Origin: Dimargaris cristalligena
Taxonomy: Eukaryota; Kickxellomycota; Dimargaritomycetes; Dimargaritales; Dimargaritaceae
Direction of reading: 5' to 3'
Assembly (NCBI GenBank): GCA_027576995.1
Contig: JANBQC010000064.1
Span: forward strand, 1 to 64,000
DNA length: 64,000 nucleotides
The position numbers and the translations under genes are program-made. The notes under the pieces are model-generated. The model had not been told where the DNA came from. It did not search any database and worked only from the letters and a program-made list of their open reading frames with translations. This document shows positions 11,401 through 23,714 of the stretch, piece by piece (the first letter of the stretch is position 1; every line of letters starts with the position of its first letter).

Positions 11401-14400
11401 GGGAGAGCATATGGGGTTGGGATGGTCAAGGTGACCTAAAGGGTAGTTTTATTGGCAACCCTCTCTTTATACCCTGCGACTTCCTCCAATCTCTTTACCA
11501 CCTAATTGTTTCGTGGGTATAACCACCGTGACTGGCCCCCCGAGTGCCACACTGGGCCAGTAATGATTTACCAAAATATAAAGAAGGGGAACAAGACCAG
11601 TGACTGGTTGGTTGTTCAACGCGCCACTTATTCCATCGTTGAAGTCCAGTGGATTCAGTCGATCAGAAATTTTTTATTATCTATCTAACCTCCATGTATC
11701 CCTCCTACTATTGGCCATCGGCGGCACTCCTCACACATTGAAGCGCCGCTCGGACTAACTGCTTAAATATATACTGATTAGCTGACTAGACGGCCATGTC
11801 CAAAGTGGGGGTGAATGGAGTTGATTTGGCGGACGAGTTATCATCCCATCGTAAAGTGGTGTATTCACGCCCTTCTACAATTCGATAAGCGCCATATTAA
11901 GGGTTTGTGAAGACATGTACCCTTCATTCATAAAGAAATGTATGACTCTCTGGCTCGTTTCAGGAGATAACTCGCTTTTTTTAGAAAGGGGATCATGCGA
12001 CCTCCCCAATTGTCCGCCAACCCCAGCCTCCCAACCATTTAAATTGCCCCCAATCAAATTCACGGATGGTTCACTATCCTCTCCTCTTCATCCTATACGA
12101 GGGAAGCCGACTTATAAGAGACAATAGGTAGAGGAGGTCTTCTTGGCACGTTCCGAATTAAGGATATCGGAATAACTTCACGAAACAACTATAATAGTAC
12201 CGGAGGAGAAGGACATGTGAGTGAACAATGCTGAGAGCCCCGCTATGGCCATTGATTTCCAAGTAGCTAGTCTACAACTCCCATCATTAGTGTGAAGCCG
12301 GTTGATGGCTGTTGGTAGAAGGTGGATATAGTGGCGCGATAGGAACCTCTTAATGATGGTTTTGATAATGAATACGTGATATAGTCTTACAATATTAAAG
12401 TACAACCAAAGACTTAATATATGGGAGGTGCATATCTGTGCGATTAGATTTGATACGGCTAGAAGATATACCCATACCTGTCCTATCCCAAACCAAAAAT
12501 GACCTGCGATTCATTGATAGGCTAACTAACCGCATCACGGTTCCATGGTTCAATTTTTTAGTTGGGATATTAAAGGATTTAGCATTAAACAAAGTTTGGA
12601 TGTTTCGGCTTGGTATTTTGAAATATAAAAATTATATTCTGAGTAGAAAAGGCTGTCGAGGGGGATGTGTGTGATAGTAAGGGTCGGTTATGGAGACCAC
12701 TTCGACTCACAGCAGATGAACGGGCAGTTACACCATGGCAATCGGCGGCAGCTCTACTAGTATATTACATTGTAATGGGATAATACTTTTGCACGCCAAT
12801 TGACTACACACTCCTCGATTTGGCTAAATAATCGGGACAGTAATGCGAAGGGTGCGAGGACTGGTGTGGGGCATTAGCACTTGGAAAAGGTCGCTCCGCT
12901 TCCTCCCACCCTGTCTTGGTCCGATAAAGAGCCCCTACATTGAGGTCGGAATCCCCACGTTTCGTATTTTTAAAGAAAAAATAAGTATATGATTGCGTTC
13001 TTAATATGGCATAGCAGGTGTTACTCACTCATCCCCGAGGTTTACTCGGCGGGAAGCTAGCTGGCGGCTGATATTTTAGTCCAGTTCCGATAGTTACTAT
13101 AGTAATTTTAAAGGCACGGTTTGCAAATCGTATATTGGGAGGGGAATCTTTCTGTCCAAATAATGATGTGAAAAATTCGGAAATGTTGCATTCAAATCTT
13201 CGGAGATTGGCAATGTGAGTTGATGGCGACTTAACCAAGACAGTCCCTCCGCAATTAGGTAGGAATCACGGGCTAATTTGATGCACAGGGATTAGACCGC
13301 CATTTTTGCTTCACTCCAATCACCAGTCTGTTTCCCTCGGCCCATGGCCTTCACTGGATAATGTAAAACTGCATATGGGAAAGGATAAAACGACCGCCAA
13401 GTCCGAAGAACCCTCCACCCCAACTCACTCCATATAGCAAGTTCCACTAAGGGGCTGGGAATAGGCCGGGTGTAACCAGTGGCGGCGATACTACCGGTTG
13501 GGCCAGCTGTATAATCAGCTAGGAAATCCTGAAACTAAGGACCGAAGGAACAACCTCCGAGCTGTATCTATTTTATTATTTAAAGAAAATGGTATTCTCT
13601 CAGTCCAGACCGGGCCATACAGTGAGTGACTTGGTGCCGAATCCTTTCTCTTCCCAGCAACTCAGCCGGCAGGCCCAATCATTGCAGTTTGGGGCGGTCT
13701 GGCGAATAGCATGAAATCTATTATCGAACCAATGAACACGTCCGGGTCTTATCGAATCACTGAGCCTGACTTGGCATACGGACTTTGGGGAAATTCATCG
13801 ACAGACACATCCGATGAAGGAAAAGGGTGCCCATGTGCTCTTCTCGTCCTTCGTGTTTATCCTATAATACATGGACAGCTATTCCGAATAGTTGGCCAAT
13901 AGTTAGCCGACTGGGGAGGGCTGGGACAAGTAGAAGTGGCCGGATTCTTATCGAGTTGGTATGAAATGTTTGCCGGTTGGATCTGTGGACCACAGCACCC
14001 TGGCTAGCGTGAGACGGGGTGAAGTAAGGAGGGCGCTTGAGGGGGAGCGCAAATGCAATAAGATTGGTGAGGACTGCCTTTCCTATTCCCGTTCCCCACT
14101 GCACATGTGGCCAACCTCGTATGCCTTGCCGGTGTAATTGACCACGCCACACTTTGCGCCGCCTTTAAGGCGATGCCTATAGAGCGAGATTAAAGCAAAC
14201 TACGCTAAAAGCTGGATAAGGGGATGGAGAAGTAACTAAACCAGGCTGTGTGCTGCTGATATGAATGGAGTGGGGATGTCTGCCTGTTTTCAACAACCTC
14301 CCCCCCCCCACATTTTCCCCTCCGCCGCTACTCCTTTCCTGAAAAAATGGGGGGCTGGAGGGATTCCACCCCCTCTGTCCAACCTGGCTCGTTTCCTATA

Positions 14401-15236
14401 TAAATACGGACCCATCCGACCCTTCCCTCTCCTGACTTAACCCACTCTCCACAGCCTACACCACCTCCTGGGTTTGGATCACCTTCGATTTTCCATCTCC
14501 GCTAACATCGCCGTACCGCGGAAACCACCCCTCTTCCACCTTAGCCTTGCTGCTTGATTTTGTTTAAGCCAGCGCCCTCCCCCCGCATATCTGCGATTAT
14601 TCCAGCCGGTTTAGCTCGACCCGGTCCAGGCATTCGAGGTCTATTTTTAAGCCCATTCCCGGATCCGGCAGTTCCCATTGTGTTCGCTGCAGTAGTGGCT
14701 AGCTTACGGCGCCAGTTGCATCCCTCCTTCTCCTCGTTTCTCACTTTCACCCAGCCGTTCTAATTTAGGCAGACTTCGTAGATTGTCATCCACCTGCTTG
14801 AACTACTGGTGGCGGTCAATCTTTTCTCCCTTAGCCTTCATTACCTCTCTCTCGCTCCGCTTTCTTTTCTCTCTCTCGTTCTGTCGTCTGTTTAAGGCAG
14901 CTGCTCCCAGACATTGTTGGGCCTTCTTAAAGACTCACCCCCTGGCCTTAGCTTATTCCCTTGCCCTTTCTTGCCTTTATATCTCATTTTAATTACGGAC
15001 ATCATTGATCAATCCCTACTAATTACTGTCTGCTGATATATATATATATATACCTCTCCTGACTCTCTCCCTTCCTCCAACTCTGCAGCCCTTAGCTTGC
15101 CTATTCCTACTACCAAACCTTTACTTCCCACTGTTCAGTAGTTCTTGTCTCTCGCTCTCTCACTCAGTGTGTATATAATATTTTTCTTACAGTTTCCATA
15201 TACCTCCTCTCTTTTCTAAACCCCCCCCTTTCCATA
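8427..15236. other. Gene-free spacer and leader region of the transporter
   Basis: From 8.4 to about 14.2 kb I see no supported gene. Frames such as 9579-10016 (minus) and 12438-12674 (plus) have no motif and no splice context. A GC-rich islet at 10195-10330 can fold GGCCA against TGGCC but is short. From about 14280 the sequence becomes pyrimidine-rich, with a TATATAAA box at 14397-14404, and it stays CT-rich up to the transporter ATG at 15237. This is the expected look of a fungal promoter and long 5' leader. A (TA)n run lies at 15036-15052. Confidence 0.5.
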
Positions 15237-16820
15237 ATGACTGATAAAGAGGAGGTCGCTATAGCCCACGTCGAGGGCGGTTCGATGGGCAAGCCCCGGC
15301 GGCCCGACGAAAACTGGTTCAAGCACCGCCTCCGGCTACTCGCTTCCCGCAAGTCCCTAGACCAAATTCTGCGGGAAGGCAACGCTTCCACCATGAAACG
15401 GTCGCTCACCGCGTGGGACCTGACCATGATTGGGGTCGGCGCAATTATCGGCGGTGGTATTTTCGTCCTTACGGGAGTGGCCGCCGCCAAATACGCGGGT
15501 CCGGCCATCATTGTGTCCTTCATCATTGCGGGGGTGTGCGCCGGTATCGCCGCTTTCTCGTATTCGGAACTGGCGTCGATGGTGCCTATTTCGGGGTCCG
15601 CTTACACCTATACGTATGCGACCATGGGCGAATTGCTGGCCTGGATTATCGGTTGGGACTTGATTCTGGAGTACTTGGTGGGTGCAGCGACCGTGGCCGT
15701 GTCGTGGTCGTCGTATCTGGTGGCTCTGTTCAAGGATGCGTTCGGTGTGACATTGGACCCACGGACCACGAGCGGACCCGTGATTTGGGACGGCTCGACG
15801 TTTGTGCGCACGGGCAATATCATTAATATTCCTGCGATTCTGATCGTCTTGCTCATCACCGTGGTCCTCGTCGTTGGTATCCAGGAATCGGCGCGCCTGA
15901 ACATGGCCGCCGTCCTCATTAAAGTGCTGGTCGTGCTCATTTTCATCTTCGCCGCCTGCGGTCGGGTGGATCCGGCCAACTACAAGCCATTCGTGCCGCC
16001 TGCCCAGGACGGCAAGTACGGCGGACTGGGTATCATTCGGGGGGCTAAAACGGTCTTCTTCGCCTACATTGGTTTTGATGCCGTTTCGACCGCCGCCCAG
16101 GAGGCCAAAAACCCCAAACGGGACCTGCCCATCGGGATCATCTCCTCTCTCATCATCTGTACCACCCTGTACATCGCCACCGCTGCGGTTGTGGTGGGCC
16201 TCCGCCCGTACTACGAACTGGACGTGGCCCATCCCATTTCCTTCGCTTTGGAAAACATGAGCAACACCCGATGGCTCCGTATTCTAGTGGATATCGGTGC
16301 CGTCGCGGGTTTATTATCAGTGATGCTTATCCTCATGATGGGGCAACCCCGGATTTTCCATACCATGGCCAAGGACGGGATGCTACCTAGCCTGTTGGCC
16401 CGCATCCACCCGCGCTTCCGCACCCCCTACATCCCCACGATTATTACGGGGGTGTGCTGTGCCGTACTGGCCGGCTTCCTGCCGGTGGATTTATTGGGCG
16501 ATATGACGAGTGTGGGCACCCTATTAGCGTTCTTTCTGGTCCACGCCGGGGTCATCATCCTCCGCTTTACTAATCCCGATATGCCCCGGGGGTTCCGAGT
16601 GCCGCTGGGACCGTTTGTCCTACCCGTCCTGGGGGGAGCTATTTCCATCGCCCTCATTGTCCTGTCAGAACCGACCACGATTTACCGGCTATTCGCCTGG
16701 CTGGGCATTGGCCTGATTGTCTACGCCATCTACGGGCACCGCAAGTCCCATCTCAATTTCCCCCGCGAAAATGAAGAAGTCGAACCCGATTACGGCTACA
16801 CTGCCACCGGCCACGCCTAA
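15237..16820 (+). CDS. APC-superfamily amino-acid transporter (CAT/YfnA-like)
   Basis: Intronless, 527 residues, with about 12 hydrophobic helices and a soluble N-terminus of about 55 residues. The first transmembrane segment reads MIGVGAIIGGGIFVLTG, the APC helix-1 unwound motif that binds the substrate amino group. Later segments include AGVCAGIAAFSYSELASMVP, GSAYTYTYATMGE and the conserved stretch FFAYIGFDAVSTAAQEAKNP. This layout matches cationic amino-acid transporters of animals and plants and bacterial YfnA-type permeases, rather than the usual fungal YAT permeases. Probable role is proton- or gradient-coupled uptake of basic or neutral amino acids at the plasma or vacuolar membrane; substrate is not predictable. 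The start was chosen as the first ATG after the CT-rich leader. GC content is clearly higher than the flanks. A bacterial-like origin is possible but unproven. Confidence 0.9.
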   Translation: MTDKEEVAIAHVEGGSMGKPRRPDENWFKHRLRLLASRKSLDQILREGNASTMKRSLTAWDLTMIGVGAIIGGGIFVLTGVAAAKYAGPAIIVSFIIAGVCAGIAAFSYSELASMVPISGSAYTYTYATMGELLAWIIGWDLILEYLVGAATVAVSWSSYLVALFKDAFGVTLDPRTTSGPVIWDGSTFVRTGNIINIPAILIVLLITVVLVVGIQESARLNMAAVLIKVLVVLIFIFAACGRVDPANYKPFVPPAQDGKYGGLGIIRGAKTVFFAYIGFDAVSTAAQEAKNPKRDLPIGIISSLIICTTLYIATAAVVVGLRPYYELDVAHPISFALENMSNTRWLRILVDIGAVAGLLSVMLILMMGQPRIFHTMAKDGMLPSLLARIHPRFRTPYIPTIITGVCCAVLAGFLPVDLLGDMTSVGTLLAFFLVHAGVIILRFTNPDMPRGFRVPLGPFVLPVLGGAISIALIVLSEPTTIYRLFAWLGIGLIVYAIYGHRKSHLNFPRENEEVEPDYGYTATGHA

Positions 16821-17108
16821 ACCACGCCAACTTTTCGGTATTCATTCATTTATATATATATATATATATATGCTACTCGATCTGAGTATAATTCGTTTGT
16901 ATTTATTAGTGTTTAAAATAGATATTTTTATCCTCGTAGTACAGCATTGTTGCCCACTGCCTTTCCTTCACCATGCGTGTCGCCCCCATTATTACCAGTA
17001 GTATGCTACATTTCTAGACCCATCCGGACTGGCCTTATCCCCTCTCTCCCCTACTCATTATAGTCCCAAGCAACTTTCATAGTATGCTGTGTATTTTGTA
17101 TTGACCAC

Positions 17109-17140
<32 letters not shown>

Positions 17141-19432
17141 TTCCTTTCCCCTTTTAGCGCACTGCACTCTACATAAATATGACCGTACAACAGTGACTAC
17201 GCCTAGTAACGTGTGGGGTATTGACTGGATATGTATGCCGGGTCGGGCTTGTCAATGCACATGATGATGAGAGGTGACTGGAGGATTCCCCCCCCCCCAC
17301 TGGCTAGTCTGCCAAGAATAATAACCAAGTAACAACAGGGTTATTGGAAAGGAGGAAGGGGAGGGGGAGGGGGGAACTACTAACCCGTGTACATGGAGGG
17401 CCACCATTTGGATCCGGAATGAGACGGAGGGTAGGGCTCTATACACTCGTAGTATTCAATGACGATCATTATCTACACTTGCTATTTTAACGAGAAGAGA
17501 GTACCTTGGGAATAAAAGAGATTGAGGGAGTCGTGCCAAAGTACATAATAGGGGTTATAGAGATCAAGTAAGAATAAATTATTTTAAATGCTGGTTTATA
17601 ATCTCCCTATTGACACTCCTTCTGATGGGAGTATCTAAATTATCAAATGACCGACTAGGGACGTGTTTCGATTCTATAAGAGTGATTTGCTGTTATTACA
17701 ATTCCAATGGCAGGGTGGACTAATTCGTCGATAAATATATATGGGAGAGGTTCAACCGAGTTGTATAACGAAAAATCCGTTGGATGAAGCAAATATGACT
17801 GGTTAAAAATAAATCTCCCATACATTATCATTTAAAACCTTATACAGCTGGGCCGAACTTCACCCATATGCATTTATTAATATACTCCTTGCTAACGAAA
17901 TATTACATTGTACCAGGGACGTCCTTCCGCTTCTTCCTCTATATCCCCCACCATGTAGGTAAATCAACGCTGAATTGGCCTTGCCATGAACGGGACTCAT
18001 TAATCAATTGGGGAATCAGCTGAAGGTAAAGCGGGTCTAGTGGATGTGAACTAACAACGAACGAACAAGGGCTGATCATGGATTGTGCACATCCACAGCA
18101 TTCCCTATATTTATGCACCCTGGCCTAGTCAGATGAGCATCTCCAAACTCCCAAAGAGTTTTTGGTTTAAAGAGAATACGAATAGGCATGTTTCACCACA
18201 ATACGGGATGGATTTATCGCATGGCCGCGTTTCACAATTATATTGGTTGATGCTCAACATACTACCTGTGTTACCCCTGTCCAAAGAAAACACACAAAAG
18301 TAGATAACGGTACGTTTAGCCAGTAAGAAATACATAATAAATGCTTCAAATATAACACCAATCAAGGATATACTCTATAAAAATCAGTATTCGCAGCATT
18401 TCCCGGTTTCTAATTAATATTCAATCCGATTAGCGTTATATCTATAGCTCCTTCCCTTTAAAACCGATGATATCATCATCGTAAGTCGCTTATTTCGATT
18501 ACGATTGCAGCCCACCTCTGGAATCCTGTTCTCCAATCAGGGCGTATCTCCATATATTTAGCACCCACTCGGATTAGCATGTGAAGGTGCCATTCCGTAA
18601 AACAGAAATGCCTGATTACAACTAAAGAGATCAGTTCAAACTATCTGGATGTTTATAAAGAAAGTGGGGATAGTGGTGGGATAGCTCCACAACATTGGTA
18701 TGGAGTAGCGCAGCGAACGTACAAAAAAAAACTTATGGACTACGAAGCGGAGCAACTGACAGGAAGGAGCGCCAAGGATATAGTAAAAAGATTGAAAATC
18801 AAAAGCAATAGTAAGTTTGGACTATATCTGAGTATAAAACAAACTATTGTGATGAAAGTGAATAGCCATTGCAACAATGATAGGGTGGAAATAAACTATC
18901 CAGACAAACGTATTGAAAACAGCAAGTACCGCAATTCCAAACACGCATCCTCAAGCGGATCGCAGGCGAGAGAGAATGGGGCGCCAAATAAGAGAGCACG
19001 AAATGGATATTCATTGATAAAAAACAATTATATAGAAAACTTAACGCGGAGAAGGGTGTGGGGGTGGTAGTATGGAGAGAAGGGCTGGATAGGGGAACCT
19101 TCCCTCGAAATTCGAGATACAAACGATTCAGGAAAAAAGCACAGCGACGATAAAGGCGCAAGGACATACACGCCAATGTAAAATGCACACCAACGGTGGC
19201 ATTCCACGGGCAAGCAATCAGCTACGTAACGAATGACCTCCCGGACATATGTTGGCCCAGGGATACAGGAGCACCGGGCGGAAAACAAGGAAAGAAAGGG
19301 GGGAGTAAACAAATGAGGATGTAGATAGGAATTTAACGCGGAAACGATCGGGTTTCGGTGTTAAAAATGGGGAGGACCAGGGATAACCAACGGCAAGGCT
19401 TCCCAATGAGGGAGGGGGACTCATTGGAGAAA
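16821..19432. other. Spacer with TA microsatellites and one MITE
   Basis: No supported coding gene. TA-dinucleotide runs lie at 16851-16871 and 17112-17134. A MITE copy occupies 17742-17866. The plus-strand frame 18735-19070 (111 codons) is polar, shows no motif and lies opposite the 3' side of the Rho gene, so I do not call it. The probable Rho1 3' untranslated region is just left of 19433. Confidence 0.55.
17742..17866 (+). mobile_element. MITE copy A, 125 bp, TA-flanked
   Basis: Begins TGGGAGAGGTTCAACC and ends in the imperfect inverse GGGCCGAACTTCACCCA, flanked by TA at 17740-17741 and 17867-17868. It shares the internal block CGAAAAATCC..TTGGATG and ACTGGTTAA with copies at 58261 and 62605. 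It is about 13 bp shorter than the other four copies because of a deletion around CTCCCATAC. No coding capacity. Confidence 0.85.
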
Positions 19433-20462
19433 TTAGAGCAGCTGACAGCGTCTCTTGGCCTTAGGCCGAGTAAGCAGAGCAGCGCGGGTAGCGTGCTCAA
19501 AGACCTCTCGGACACCCTGATTCGTCTTGGCCGAGCACTCGAGGTATTTGTAGGCATTGATACGCCGGGCTACGTCCATACCCTGCTGTTCGGTGACCGG
19601 GCTCTGGTGGTTCTTGGTAAGCTCTTCAATGGTTCTGGGGTCATTACGGAGATCCACCTTACAGGCGACCAAAATGATGGGCAGACCAGAGCAGAAATGT
19701 ATAACCTCGGAAATCCACTTCTCCTGGACGTTCTCTAGCGAGTCGGGCGAGTCCACAGCGAAACATATTAAGATGACATGGGAGTCGGGGTAGGAGAGGG
19801 GACGAAGACGATCGTAATCCTCTTGGCCGGCCGTATCCCAAAGGGCCAGCTCAACCCGCTTGCCATCGACGTTGACGTCGGCGACGTAGTTCTCGAAGAC
19901 GGTGGGGACGTATATCTAGAAAAGGGGGAATTATAATGGGGTGGAATATAGCGGGAGGGAGTGGGTTAAGTATAAGCATGGAAAAGTGGGGTCACTGGGT
20001 ACCAACCGTTATATGCGGAGGGTGGGTGTGCATTAATCGACCCCTTTGAGAAAGGGCGGGGGGATAAAAAATAACTGGGAAGGGTTTGGTGAGGGAGAAG
20101 AGAGCTGAAGGGACAAGACAATGGACGTTCCTTGTACCATCGACTTTCAGTCACCTTGCGGCTAGATAGAGGGGGCCAGGCAAACGGTCCAAGAGGACCC
20201 TAAATTATGGGGAGTGGTGAATAAGACAGGGGGGTCGAATGGAAGAGAATCAAAAAGCCCAAGCAGAGAAATAATAGAAGTAGGTGTCGAGAAAAGGCAG
20301 AGGCTACTAATGAGCCTTCTCGGCCAGCTGCTGGGGGCGAGGGGTTTAAATTGGTTTGGGGTTTACCTCGGGGAATTCGCCGTTCGAGAAAACGATCAAC
20401 AGACAGGTTTTACCGCAGGCACCATCGCCCACGATTACCAACTTGCGACGGATTTCGGCCAT
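19433..20462 (-). CDS. RHO1: Rho1/RhoA-type small GTPase
   Basis: Two exons, 20462-20367 and 19915-19433, joined in phase 0 over a 451-bp intron (donor GTAAAC, acceptor CTAG), give 192 residues. All GTPase motifs are visible: P-loop GDGACGKT (12-19), switch [10 protein letters not shown] with Thr37, WDTAGQ with Gln63, CKVD as the guanine-specificity loop, and [10 protein letters not shown]. The C-terminus has a basic patch (KAKRR) and the CAAX box CQLL; Leu at the last position predicts geranylgeranylation and membrane attachment. Numbering matches human RhoA. Fungal Rho1 activates beta-1,3-glucan synthase and the Pkc1 cell-wall pathway and organises actin; that role is by family. The next gene on the right is 3.6 kb away. 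The call as a Rho-subfamily GTPase is very secure, Rho1 rather than Rho2 a little less so. Confidence 0.96.
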
Positions 20463-22024
20463 GGCTGAACGAACTTAATAGAGTGGACAGGGAGGGGTAT
20501 TGAGAGAAGGGGGGTGACCTAGAGACGGGAATTAGAAAGAAGGGGAGGCATGCAATAAAAGGGGTACGGGTAGATATGGGTTAGTTATATGGGTACCTGT
20601 AGTAGATGAGTAGAGGTGACGGACAACATATGGGCTGCCGGTTTGCTTAGTCGCTCGTCGTTACAATCAGCTGGGGGCGGAGCTTGTAGTCAAGGGCCAG
20701 GCTCAGGCAATAGTATCTCTGGGCTACGCCAAGGTAGGTTTGTACCAGATGAAAGAACGGGTACAGCCAGCCAAGCCATGGACGAGGTGGGAGCGGGTTA
20801 GTCCACCTAGATGAAGTAGAGAAGTGGTGGTATACCTTGTGATAACGACGAAGGCAAAATAAAAGAGTAGTGAAGCAAAATGGACACAAGTGAGATTAAA
20901 AAAGACAAGCCAAGGGGTAAGCGGATGAAGAAAGGATAAGGTCAAAAGGTAGAGAGAAGTGTACACAGCAGGAAGAAAGAGCGGTTGAAAGGAAGGGTAG
21001 AGGTGTGTGAGAGAGAGAGAGAGAGAGAGAAAGGGAAGAACAAGAGGGGAAGGGAGTGAGGGAACGAGGGGTGTGACAAAGGGCCAAGACAATAGGCAGC
21101 GGGATACCATGGTTGACTGGGGCAAGATGGGGCGTTTATGGGCCACGCTGCATTGACTCACAAATCCCATAGAATTTTCGATGGTCAGCAAGTCTCGGAG
21201 TCCCAACCAGCTCTGTGGGTGGTCTAGTAGTAGCTCTGCCGGGCCGGATAAACCCACCGCGTGAGCTATACGGAACCACCACCACTTATCCCAAGGATAT
21301 CACCACGAATACATACATAGGCGGGGTGCCTATAATGCCCTCAATCGATTGTCGTCATTTAAAACCCAAGTGATAATAATCCCTTTTAGAAAATACAGTT
21401 GGCCAAACAATAGTCAGGGCCAGAGTTAGAAAAGGGAGGGGGAGGGGCAAGTGGAGAGAGGAAAAGGAGCTCATCTGCTGCTTTGAAAGGGAAATGGGTC
21501 ACTACAGTTAGCTGCCTTTATGTTATACAGCACTGGCATATTTACAGCAGTTGGATTCAAACAATACAGCATCTGCAGTGGGGCAGCACACAGTTCAGTG
21601 CCCAAACAATCCGGCGAACAAACGGCATTGAGCTTAGGACTGCATTCACTCTACTGCTACTACTACTGTCGCCACCTCTATTCCGCAGGAGCCGCATTCT
21701 ACCCTCCCCTCTTCCTATCTCCCTCTCATCATCTCCTTTTCCCAATGAGTAAAAAGAGCAAGTCGTGGAGTGGTGATGGGTAATGTAGAGACGAAGGATG
21801 TGATGGTAGAAAAACATGCGCATCCTACCAGCTGCTGCGCTGGGAAAAGAAGTACACTAATTCCGTTCGGATACACTAGGGAAGGGACTCGGGGTGTCAG
21901 TAGGGGAGCCAATCAACGTTCCCATTTTAAGCATTCAGGGATACCCACCTGTTTGCCCCCAAACGTAAACAATATAGCCTAGGTTGCCCATCGACAGCCC
22001 AGTGAGTGAGGGGAACAGAGGAGA

Positions 22025-22207
22025 CCACCAGCTGCTGCTGCAGTGGGTGGTTGATTCCCTCCGGCCTTTCGGCCCTGTGACTACCGTAAGCCGAAAAGCC
22101 CCCCTTCGGAGACGAAAAGGCCCGTCGTATCCGGAAGGATAGGTACGGACGGCCCTATGCAGTGGCGAGTCTCTCGTCCACTCGGCTAAGGAGGAAGCAT
22201 AGGGAAT
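22025..22207. ncRNA. Candidate structured non-coding RNA, class unknown
   Basis: A GC-rich islet in AT-rich DNA that folds into adjacent helices. CCACC (22025-22029) pairs with GGTGG (22046-22050). ATTCCCT (22054-22060) pairs with AGGGAAT (22201-22207) and could close the domain. GGCC-TTTC-GGCC lies at 22063-22074. An arm from 22119 to 22132 pairs with 22137-22154 around a GGAA (GNRA-type) tetraloop. CCCTATGC (22153-22160) pairs with GCATAGGG (22197-22204), an alternative to the closing helix. AGTGGCGAG (22161-22169) pairs with CTCGTCCACT (22173-22182). I compared it by memory with U1, U2, U3, SRP, RNase P and MRP RNAs and none fits. Strand is undetermined because the helices read on both. 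No poly-T terminator follows on either side. Confidence 0.35.
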
Positions 22208-23576
22208 GGGCCGCAGCAGGGGCTGGTGAATGGAGGATTTAGTCTTACCTGGAGTATGATGTTTAGCGGCTGTCGGTAACGTTAGGACTGGACTTAGGGG
22301 GTTTGACTGCAGGTTATTAAGAGCTATTAAAGTAAAAGGAAATGTGTCTAAGCGTAGGTAAGAGAGCAAGGGAAAGGAGAAGGGGTGGTTGACGGCAAGA
22401 TAACCCTCCGAAACGGGGTGGGTGCATATAGGCAGAAACAGGTACCGTTTCTCAGTCTATGCGGGGACAGACCGAATATTTAGTTTAACCGCCCTTGGTG
22501 GGGGAGATGGCCGAATGATCAATTCCGCATATACATTCAGTGGGCTGGATTAGGCTTAAAAGGATGATTGATTAGGCGACCCTCGCCGCCCAACTGTGCG
22601 ATCATGAATGGCCCTTCGTGGTTTCGACAATGTCAGAATGGAGTACAACTGTCGCTGGTGAATAGAGTAGGCAATTCGCTTTTCCACCAAGTGGCTGGCC
22701 TGGTTCATCTGCACGTCATTGACTGTTGTTGAGCGGGGGGATCATCGGGCAATCTTAGGACACAAATAGCATTTTCCATGGCAGAACAGCCTGCCCTTTC
22801 CATTCGTTCGCTACTCGCTGCCAGGAGCCGGTTTCATAGGCTTTGGTTGGGGCTTGCCGTAACCTCACCATACCATATCCTTGGGTCTCTCTCGTCAGGC
22901 GAAATGCTGCTTCAAAAGTTCGGTTATCGACCAAGTTCCAAGCCTGCCGGTTTGTTGTGGCTTTCATGATCTGATGGTGGAGTAAGTGATGCGTAGCTTG
23001 ATTGCTTGGTTGGTATTGGCTCATCACTCTGTAGGATGGGAACAATGAGCACTGAAGAGGCTCAGGTGCAATTTATTTCCATATATATATATATATATAT
23101 ATATATCCAATTATTGGGGGGATGGATACGAACTTGGCATTGCCCACATCCAAAGGACCTGGTTATTAAGAAAGGCCCTGGAATAATGTGTCGATATATC
23201 CTTACGCCGAAAATACCGCAAACGGCATTCTTTGTTGTAGTATCTGGATCCTCCCCAGATCTTATTTATCCACCTATCCAATGGCAAAGTGGATGGCGTC
23301 CAAATCAATGTATATTCTACCCGGTATGCCATTCGCTTAGGCATTTTACCCGCTCCGACGCGTTTAATCATACCCGTGTGAGCTGTCCTCATAATACTGG
23401 TCAAGTACTCGACTATATTTCATGGAGTTGCCCAACATTTTCAATGATAGAGTGACCTGCATAGGGGTGAAGACTAGCAAATGCCAAATGATAATAATTA
23501 TTACTATGGGCACCTGGTATTCTCTGGAGTGTGTCGCTTACTGGTGGTGGTGGCTATATACGAGGCCATATATATA

Positions 23577-23714
23577 TGGGTGAAATTCAAACCAGCTGTA
23601 TAAGGTTTTACATAATACATGTATGGTTGAATATATGTGAGAATGGCTTTTAACCAGTAATCTTGGCCTCATCCAATGGATTTTTCATTATACCGCCTGA
23701 ATGAACTTCTCTCA
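23577..23714 (-). mobile_element. MITE copy B, 138 bp, TA-flanked
   Basis: TA at 23575-23576 and 23715-23716 flank an element that starts TGGGTGAAATTCAAACC and ends TGAACTTCTCTCA. The internal block AACCAGTAATCTTGGCC..GGATTTTTC is the reverse complement of copies A, D and E, so the element is inverted relative to them. No coding capacity. Confidence 0.85.

Noticed and set aside
15357..16232. 291-codon minus-strand frame opposite the transporter
   Set aside because: Antisense shadow of a GC-rich coding exon; its His/Gly/Asp-rich content follows from the codon bias of the true gene.
20724..21257. 177-codon minus-strand frame upstream of Rho1
   Set aside because: Ser/Leu-rich translation of CT-repeat sequence; includes a GA/CT microsatellite and no recognisable domain.
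22119..22154. GGAA tetraloop arm as SRP helix 8
   Set aside because: The UCC-GGAA-GGA core matches, but the conserved AGCA/ACC internal loop and an Alu domain are absent.
22238..22260. CTTACCTGG resembling the 5' end of U1 snRNA
   Set aside because: The first bases do not match and the following sequence lacks U1 stem-loop I and the Sm site; on the other strand it is simply a GTAAGA donor-like sequence.
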